From positions 1-64,000 of the forward strand of contig JAACSU010000008.1 of the NCBI GenBank assembly GCA_010119145.1: 64,000 nt of DNA. Reading direction: 5' to 3'. The translations under genes were made by a program, and so were the position numbers. This DNA comes from Candidatus Gracilibacteria bacterium. GTDB lineage: Bacteria > Patescibacteriota > Gracilibacteria > BD1-5 > UBA6164. Under the pieces are notes generated by a model. It did not search any database. It worked only from the letters and a program-made list of their open reading frames with translations, and was not told the DNA's origin. Numbering within the stretch: position 1 is the first letter of the stretch; each line of letters opens with the position of its first letter. Positions 58,934 to 64,000 of the stretch are shown piece by piece.

Positions 58934-58972
58934 ATAAAAAGAATATAACTATATGTTATATTCTTTTTATAT
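58934..58972 (+). terminator. Terminator of the 54-aa gene
   Basis: aaaaagaatataac / gttatattcttttt, a 14-bp stem ending in T5. Confidence 0.85.
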
Positions 58973-58982
58973 TTACTAAAAA

Positions 58983-59014
58983 ATAAAATCCTTATCAATA
59001 AGATAAGGATTTTA
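58983..59014 (-). terminator. Terminator of rpmA and of the ribosomal run
   Basis: On the minus strand aaaatccttatc / gataaggatttt, followed by ATTTTTT. Confidence 0.85.
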
Positions 59015-59032
59015 ATTGATGTGTTGGATAAT

Positions 59033-59305
59033 TTATACTACAGAAACGTATACATCTTTGTATACTCTCCCATCGAATCGAGTTCTTTTTTTCTCAGTGA
59101 ATTTAACCATTCCTGCAGCGAGAGCAAAGAGCGTAAAATCTTTTCCTTGAGCAACTCATTCAGCTGGCCAATACTTGTTTCCTTTTTGACGTATAATAAT
59201 ACCTCCAGCCTTAACTGGTTGAGCACCATATACTTTAACACCTAATCGTTGAGCATTACTATCTCGACCATTACTCGTTGATCATTGAGCTTTCTTGTGA
59301 GCCAT
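59033..59305 (-). CDS. rpmA: 50S ribosomal protein L27
   Basis: 90 residues. [27 protein letters not shown] and GGIIIRQKG are the L27 landmarks; the N-terminus reaches the peptidyl transferase centre. It begins MAHKKAQG without a cleavable extension as in Firmicutes. The Gly of KAQGST is UGA. It usually follows L21; here it ends the ribosomal run behind rpsG. Confidence 0.96.
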
Positions 59306-59340
59306 AATTCTTTTTTATAAATTAATATTTTTTATGCAAT

Positions 59341-59362
59341 ATCATTCATCAAAGTGAATGAT
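59341..59362. repeat. Inverted repeat between rpsG and rpmA
   Basis: atcattca-tcaaag-tgaatgat. No T run follows, so it is probably an mRNA-stabilising or processing hairpin and not a terminator. Confidence 0.4.
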
Positions 59363-59368
59363 GGGAGA

Positions 59369-59809
59369 CTATCTATTAGCAAATCGAGCGAAAGCTTTGT
59401 TAGCTTCAGCCATTTTATAAACATCTTGTTTTTTCTTGAATGCAGCACCTGATTCATTGGCAGCTTCAATGAGTTCTGAAGCAAGAAATCTTGAAAATGC
59501 AGCTCCTTTTTTACTTCGAGCAGATGCTATAATCCACTTAGCAGCAAGGAAAAGTTGTCTTTTAGGTTTCACTTCTGAAGGAACTTGGAAGATTGAACCA
59601 CCAACTCTTTTTGGTCGTACTTCGATTCGAGGCATAATATTTTCAAGTGCTTTGAAAAATATTCCTTGAGGATTTTTTTGTCCTTTAGATTCTATTTCAG
59701 CAAATGTTTCTTGCATTATTTGTCGAGCAAGAGACTTTTTACCATCAAGCATGACATAGTTTGTAAACTTGTTAATCATGTCTTGATTATTTTTTTCTGG
59801 AAGTGCCAT
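59369..59809 (-). CDS. rpsG: 30S ribosomal protein S7
   Basis: 146 residues. MINKFTNYVMLDGKKSLARQIM, NIMPRIEVRPKRVGGSIFQVPSEV and ASARSKKGAAFSRFLASELIEAA match S7, which organises the head of the 30S subunit. The start MALPEKN at 59809 is preferred; an upstream ATG at 59821 would add four residues. No UGA glycine. rpsL-rpsG is the remnant of the str operon; fusA and tuf are absent here. Confidence 0.96.
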   Translation of the reverse strand: MALPEKNNQDMINKFTNYVMLDGKKSLARQIMQETFAEIESKGQKNPQGIFFKALENIMPRIEVRPKRVGGSIFQVPSEVKPKRQLFLAAKWIIASARSKKGAAFSRFLASELIEAANESGAAFKKKQDVYKMAEANKAFARFANR

Positions 59810-59957
59810 ATGTATGTGCAATAATCAAATATAAGTGGAGGAAAATGGAATTTTTCAGTTATTGCAAACTTACTCCATTGTTCAACCTTTTCAAACACAA
59901 AGCTTGAAATTGAGAACGAAGAAAAAATTTTCTTCATCCATATTTCAAGTTTTAAGC

Positions 59958-60380
59958 TTAACTTTTTGGTTTTTTTGCTCCGTAGAGACTTCGACCTTGT
60001 TTTCTGTTTTTAACACCTTCAGAATCAAGTACACCTCTCACGATATGATACTTAACCCCCGGTAAATCTTTTACTCGACCACCTCGAATTGCAACTACAG
60101 AATGCTCTTGAAGATTATGACCCTCACCACCGATATAAGCATTCACTTCATATCCGTTTGTAAGTCTCACTTTCGCTACCTTTCTGAGGGCAGAGTTAGG
60201 TTTTTTAGGAGTCATAGTAGTAACTTTTGTACATACTCCTCTTTTCATAGGACATCCTTTCGGAAGTTCTGTCATTTTACCTTTTTTGATAGAGTTCTTT
60301 ATCACTTGCAGAGCAGGAGATTTAGATTTTTTTACTTTATCTTTTCTAGGATGTTTTACAAGTTGGCTAATAGTAGGCAT
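59958..60380 (-). CDS. rpsL: 30S ribosomal protein S12
   Basis: 140 residues. [88 protein letters not shown] and [20 protein letters not shown] match S12, which lines the decoding centre; the KPNSA region is where streptomycin mutations arise (normal here). The N-terminal region has an insert relative to E. coli (124 aa). No UGA glycine. Confidence 0.97.
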   Translation of the reverse strand: MPTISQLVKHPRKDKVKKSKSPALQVIKNSIKKGKMTELPKGCPMKRGVCTKVTTMTPKKPNSALRKVAKVRLTNGYEVNAYIGGEGHNLQEHSVVAIRGGRVKDLPGVKYHIVRGVLDSEGVKNRKQGRSLYGAKKPKS

Positions 60381-60409
60381 TTGTATAGTAAATTTTGAAA
60401 TAAATAATT

Positions 60410-60802
60410 TTAACGTTTTGACCATGATGGAGATTTTCTCGCTTTTTTCAGACCTGGTTTTTTACGTTCAACTTTTCTCGCGTCACGAGTAAGGAGACCA
60501 GCTGCTTTTAAAACTTTTCTATTTCCAGCATCTTTTTCAGCAAGAGCTTTTGCAAGACCGTGAGCAATTGCAGCTGCTTGAGAACCTTCTCAAGAACCTT
60601 CAACTTCAACAGTGAAGTATGTAGATCCATCAACTTTGCAAAGTTTTAAAGGTGAAAATACCGTCTCAAATAGATCAGTTCTTGTGATATATTCACTAAG
60701 TTTTCTATCGTTGATCATATTTTCTCCTTTTCCTTCAAAGAGTCTCACTTGAGCAGAAGCCGTTTTTTTCTTTCCGACTGAATAAGTATACGTTTGAGTC
60801 AT
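60410..60802 (-). CDS. rpsI: 30S ribosomal protein S9
   Basis: 130 residues. [26 protein letters not shown] at the start, [26 protein letters not shown], and the basic tail [24 protein letters not shown], whose end reaches the P-site tRNA (SKR). One UGA Gly falls in the GSGEGS turn; the standard code would cut the protein in half there. It follows rplM, the conserved order. Confidence 0.97.
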
Positions 60803-60816
60803 AGCTTAGGGTAAAA

Positions 60817-61248
60817 TTATAATGATAGTGTTTCTGGTTGTTGAGCATTGTATGTATGCTCACTTCCTGTAAAGAGTTTAAGTCTTGCAGACATAGTACT
60901 TCTCAGTTTATTTTTTGGAAGCATACCACTTATTGCAGCTTCAAGAGGACGAGTTGGCTTCTTCACTAATAGTTTATTAAGTGGAGTTGAAATAAGTCCT
61001 CCAAGATAACCTGTATGTCTGTGATACATCTTATCTTTAAGTTTATTTCAAGTTACAACAAATTTATCACAGTTGATTACAATAACGTAATCACCGTTGT
61101 CCATATGTGTTGCAAAATCAACTTTATTTTTACCTCGTAGAACAGTAGCAATAGTTGTAGAAAGTCTTCCAAGTGTTTGACCTTCTGCATCAATAATAAA
61201 CCATTTTCTATCTGAAGCAGGGATTTGTTTTGGAGTTATAGTTTTCAT
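60817..61248 (-). CDS. rplM: 50S ribosomal protein L13
   Basis: 143 residues. [64 protein letters not shown] and [22 protein letters not shown] identify L13, an early 23S assembly protein. The Gly in VTGNKL is UGA. It precedes rpsI by 14 nt and follows rplQ. Confidence 0.97.
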
Positions 61249-61283
61249 GATTTCTCTTAAGAGTAACAAAATTTAAAATAGTA

Positions 61284-61646
61284 TTATACGAGTTCTAGAG
61301 CAACAAGTTTAGCATTATCACCATCTCGTAGTTTAATAGGAGTGATTCTAGTGAAACCAGAAGTTCTTTGATTTTTGTATTTTGGAGCTACTTGAGTAAA
61401 TAATTCTTTCGAAGCATCTTCCGTAAATAGATATTCCATTACATATCTAATAGCATTCATTTCGTCCTTCGTATTAACTGCATTGATAAGTTTATCAATC
61501 ATAGGTACGATTGATTTTGCTTTCTTTTCAGTAGTAGTAATACCTTTATGAAGAAAGAAAGAAGTAACTAGATTTCTTTGCATAGATCTTCTGTGTTGAA
61601 AATCTTTTCTGTTAAACTTGAGATGTTTTCTAACTTTATGTCTCAT
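61284..61646 (-). CDS. rplQ: 50S ribosomal protein L17
   Basis: 120 residues. MRHKVRKHLKFNRKDFQHRRSMQRNLVTSFFLHKGITTTEKKAKS is the L17 start, and RTSGFTRITPIKLRDGDNAKLVALELV the end. It lies near the exit tunnel. No UGA glycine. Follows rpoA as in most bacteria. Confidence 0.97.
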   Translation of the reverse strand: MRHKVRKHLKFNRKDFQHRRSMQRNLVTSFFLHKGITTTEKKAKSIVPMIDKLINAVNTKDEMNAIRYVMEYLFTEDASKELFTQVAPKYKNQRTSGFTRITPIKLRDGDNAKLVALELV

Positions 61647-61688
61647 AACTCGTAATAAATAGTAAATAATTTTTTTTTTAAATTTTGT

Positions 61689-62669
61689 TTAATCGTCTCA
61701 CAGAAGCTTTAAACCTCTGTCATTGAGAGAACTTCTGATTTCTGTCATAGCTTTTTTCCCAAATCCTTTAATAGAAGAAAGTTTTGTCTCAGTACATTTC
61801 GTTAATTGTTCAATAGAAAGAATATTTCCATTTATAAGAGCATTTAACGTTCTTGGAGAGAGCCCCATAATTTCTATTGGAGTATAACTTTCTTTTTCTA
61901 ATTCTTCTTTTACTTCCTCTTTTTCTCGAGTAAGAAGATCTTTTACATTTCCTATAAATTGTCCTTCGATTTGCAGAGCATCTTCGTTGAGTAAACCAAA
62001 GTATGAAGCAAGCATATCTCATGAAAATTTGAATACATCTCCTGGACTCAGTACACCATTTGTACTAATAGTCATCTCCATAGCATCAAGATTTGTAAGA
62101 TCAGCAACTCTAGTAGTCGTAACATCATACTTCACATTGAGAACTGGAGAGAAATTTGCATCTATAAGAAGAACGTTTACATCCTCTTCTCTTTCTTTTA
62201 AATCCTCAACGCTCATATAACCAACATTTTTTTCGATTCTGATTTCGATTTCTAATTCTAGTTTATCTTGATCAATCTCAGTGATATACATGTCACTATT
62301 AAGAATTTTTATTCCTGATGGAAGAGCTATATCAGCAGCAGTAACCTTACCAGCTTTCTTTTTAGAAATAGTAAGCCACTCTATACCGTTTTCTTTTTTA
62401 TCAACCACTAAACCTTTAAGATTTAACATTATGTCTAAGACACTATCTCTAATCCCTGGAAGTGTTGAATACTCATGACTCACTCATTTAACCTTTATAC
62501 CTGTAACCTTTGTTCCTGGAATTGATGAAAGTGCAACTCTTCGAAGAGAATTTGCAAGTGTAATTCCATACCCTCGTGGAAGAGGACTCATTGTAAATAT
62601 TGCTTGATTTTCCTGCGCATTATTTTGAGTGATTTTTGGAACTCCGATCGTATTATGAAGAATATGCAT
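61689..62669 (-). CDS. rpoA: DNA-directed RNA polymerase alpha subunit
   Basis: 326 residues. The N-terminal domain ([58 protein letters not shown]) directs assembly; the C-terminal domain ([44 protein letters not shown]) binds UP elements and activators. UGA Gly occurs at KVKGVSHE and at the third-last codon: under code 25 the protein ends LKLLGDD, three residues beyond the point where TGA would stop it. Confidence 0.97.
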
Positions 62670-62720
62670 ATATTTTTATATTTGAAAAATAAGATATGAT
62701 GAAATGTGACAAGGAAGCTA

Positions 62721-63344
62721 TTATTTTGAATAAAATTCAACAATCTTTTGGATATCAATAACTTGGTCAAAATCTTCTTTTTCAGGAAGAGCTGTAACAG
62801 TAATTTTTAAGTTTTTTACATCAACATCAATCCATTTAGCACTTGAGATTTTTCCTTTTCCTTCTTTTGCAAATTCTTCTAATTCTTCAAGAAGAGATTT
62901 ATAAAGTGGAGATTCTTTTAATTTAGCTCTTAATTCAATAACATCACCAACCTTTAAAGAAATTGAAGGAATTGAAACCTTTACTCCGTTAAGAGTAAAA
63001 TGAGCGTGACCTACAAATTGTCGAGATTGCATTCTTGTTCGAGCAAAACCTGATCGGTATACAACGTTATCGAGTCTTAACTCTAATAATCGTAGCATTT
63101 TTTCTCAAGTTGTACCAACTGAATGAGATTTTTGAGCTTTTGTAAAATATGAGAAAAATTGTTTCTCAGAAAGTCCAAACATTCTTTTAGCAAGTTGTTT
63201 TTTTCGAAGTTGAGTTCCAAATTCAGAAGTTTTTCGAGATCGAAGTACACTTCTTTTCCCTTTATCTAAATCGTATTTCTCTGTTCCAAAAAGGTTTACC
63301 CCTTCTCTTCTACATAGTTTTTTCTTAGGTCCTGTATAGCGCAT
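62721..63344 (-). CDS. rpsD: 30S ribosomal protein S4
   Basis: 207 residues. MRYTGPKKKLCRREGVNLFG, QLRKKQLAKRMFGLSEKQFFSYF and the S4 RNA-binding domain (RLDNVVYRSGFARTRMQSRQFVGHAHFTLNGVKVSIPSISLKVGDVIEL) are diagnostic. S4 is a primary 16S binder and ribosomal helicase component. A UGA Gly lies in GTTGEK, a conserved turn. Order rpsM-rpsK-rpsD-rpoA-rplQ is the classic alpha operon. Confidence 0.98.
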
Positions 63345-63402
63345 TTTTACTTATTTTAAAATACTAATAAAATTTTGTTTTGTATATCAATGAAACTTGA
63401 AA

Positions 63403-63792
63403 TTACATTCTTCGAACTTTCTTTTTTCTGCATCCATTATGAGGAACTGGAGTAACATCAAAGATTGCTCTCAAATCTACTCATCCTGAGATAAGACCTC
63501 TAATAGCTTGTTCTCGACCGACACCAATTCATTTTATAAAAACATCAACTGTCTCTAAACCATGAAGTTGTTTTGCTTTTTGAACTGCTTGTTCTGAAGT
63601 CATTTGAGCAGCATATGGAGTAGACTCTCTTGCCCCTCTGAATCAAACAGATCCACCAGTTGCCCAAGAAAGTACATTTCCTTGTTCATCAGTTATACTA
63701 ACGATAGTATTGTTAAACGAAGCCATGATATGAGCTTGCCCAACTTGAACAATTTTTTTTGTTTTTTTAGATTTTTTAGTAGCAGTAGCCAT
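63403..63792 (-). CDS. rpsK: 30S ribosomal protein S11
   Basis: 129 residues. [52 protein letters not shown] and [17 protein letters not shown] are the S11 marks. It sits on the 30S platform at the Shine-Dalgarno helix. That is relevant because native genes here mostly lack Shine-Dalgarno sites. UGA glycines include those at GFRG and FIKGIG. Confidence 0.98.
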
Positions 63793-63819
63793 AGATCTAT
63801 GATTGTATATAAATAAAAA

Positions 63820-64000
63820 CTATTTCTTCTTACCAGCGATTGCAACTGATTTTCCTTTTCTCGTTCGCGCATTTGTTTTCGTATTTTGACCTCGTACTGG
63901 AAGTCTCTTTTGATGTCGAACTCCTCTGTAAGATCTAATTTCCTGAAGTCTCTTAATATTTCAAGAAATAAGTCTTCTCAGATCTCATTCTACAATGTGT
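63820..64000 (-). CDS. rpsM: 30S ribosomal protein S13, C-terminal part (cut by window edge)
   Basis: Only the last 59 codons are visible. [57 protein letters not shown] is the S13 C-terminus, which contacts the P-site tRNA. Two UGA codons encode Gly in this part (VEGD, ISGN). The start lies beyond base 64000. Confidence 0.96.

Overview
The window comes from a patescibacterial (CPR) genome that reads UGA as glycine (genetic code 25), i.e. the Gracilibacteria (BD1-5) / Absconditabacteria (SR1) group. The evidence is direct. Nearly every housekeeping gene is interrupted by in-frame TGA under the standard code. Each becomes full length when TGA is Gly, often at invariant glycines such as RecA QYGKGSIM, RpsD GTTGEK and the FAD motif IGAGAAG of the BaiN-like protein. 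CGA sits at conserved arginines (L20, DnaK), so the further Arg-to-Trp change known from some Absconditabacterales is not in use here. DNA is AT-rich, starts mostly lack Shine-Dalgarno sequences, and T-rich hairpin terminators close most units, often shared by convergent genes. All CDS coordinates below use code 25.

Layout. 1-7.4 kb: end of a surface protein, exonuclease, zinc ribbon, recA, C39-like secreted protein, pheT, rpsT-infC-rpmI-rplT. 7.4-12.2 kb: a small gene, dnaK, a gene-free stretch with two predicted structured RNAs on the minus strand, a membrane-anchored protein, and nhaA, which looks recently imported. 12.3-18.7 kb: BaiN-like flavoprotein, gmk, trmD, a TM/zinc-ribbon protein, and leuS carrying an inserted HAM1/RdgB-like pyrophosphatase domain. 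18.8-26 kb: two tandem T4SS-pilin-like proteins, an O-methyltransferase, tig, a type IV prepilin, a pyruvyltransferase-like protein, ruvA, yidD, nrdR and a tail-fibre-like surface protein. 26-33 kb: rplA, a cupredoxin lipoprotein, and a seven-gene suf operon (sufC-sufB-sufA-sufD-sufS-scaffold-Rrf2). 33-41.5 kb: rsmH-ftsL, recR, ATP-grasp, small genes, a proline-rich anchored protein, an aspartokinase-like protein, a hypothetical, a two-gene standard-code islet, and a NADAR protein. 41.6-48.3 kb: nrdB-nrdA with two NrdR boxes, yvcK, a hypothetical, alaS. 48.5-58.9 kb: a 1304-residue protein, gyrA, three secreted proteins, a GlmU-like enzyme, a DtxR-like regulator, two small genes. 59-64 kb: the ribosomal run rpsM-rpsK-rpsD-rpoA-rplQ-rplM-rpsI-rpsL-rpsG-rpmA on the minus strand.

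How it fits together. Most of the window is core information processing and division, with envelope and secreted proteins suited to a host-associated or predatory CPR lifestyle. The nrd genes and NrdR form a visible regulatory circuit; the suf operon probably carries its own IscR-like sensor. The most unusual items are the domain insertion in LeuRS, the twin orphan RNAs, three foreign genes that avoid UGA and carry Shine-Dalgarno sites (one appears to end at TGA), the ATP-cone fused to NrdB rather than NrdA, and a Suf scaffold homologue lacking two ligand cysteines. No tRNA, rRNA, CRISPR or transposase was recognised.
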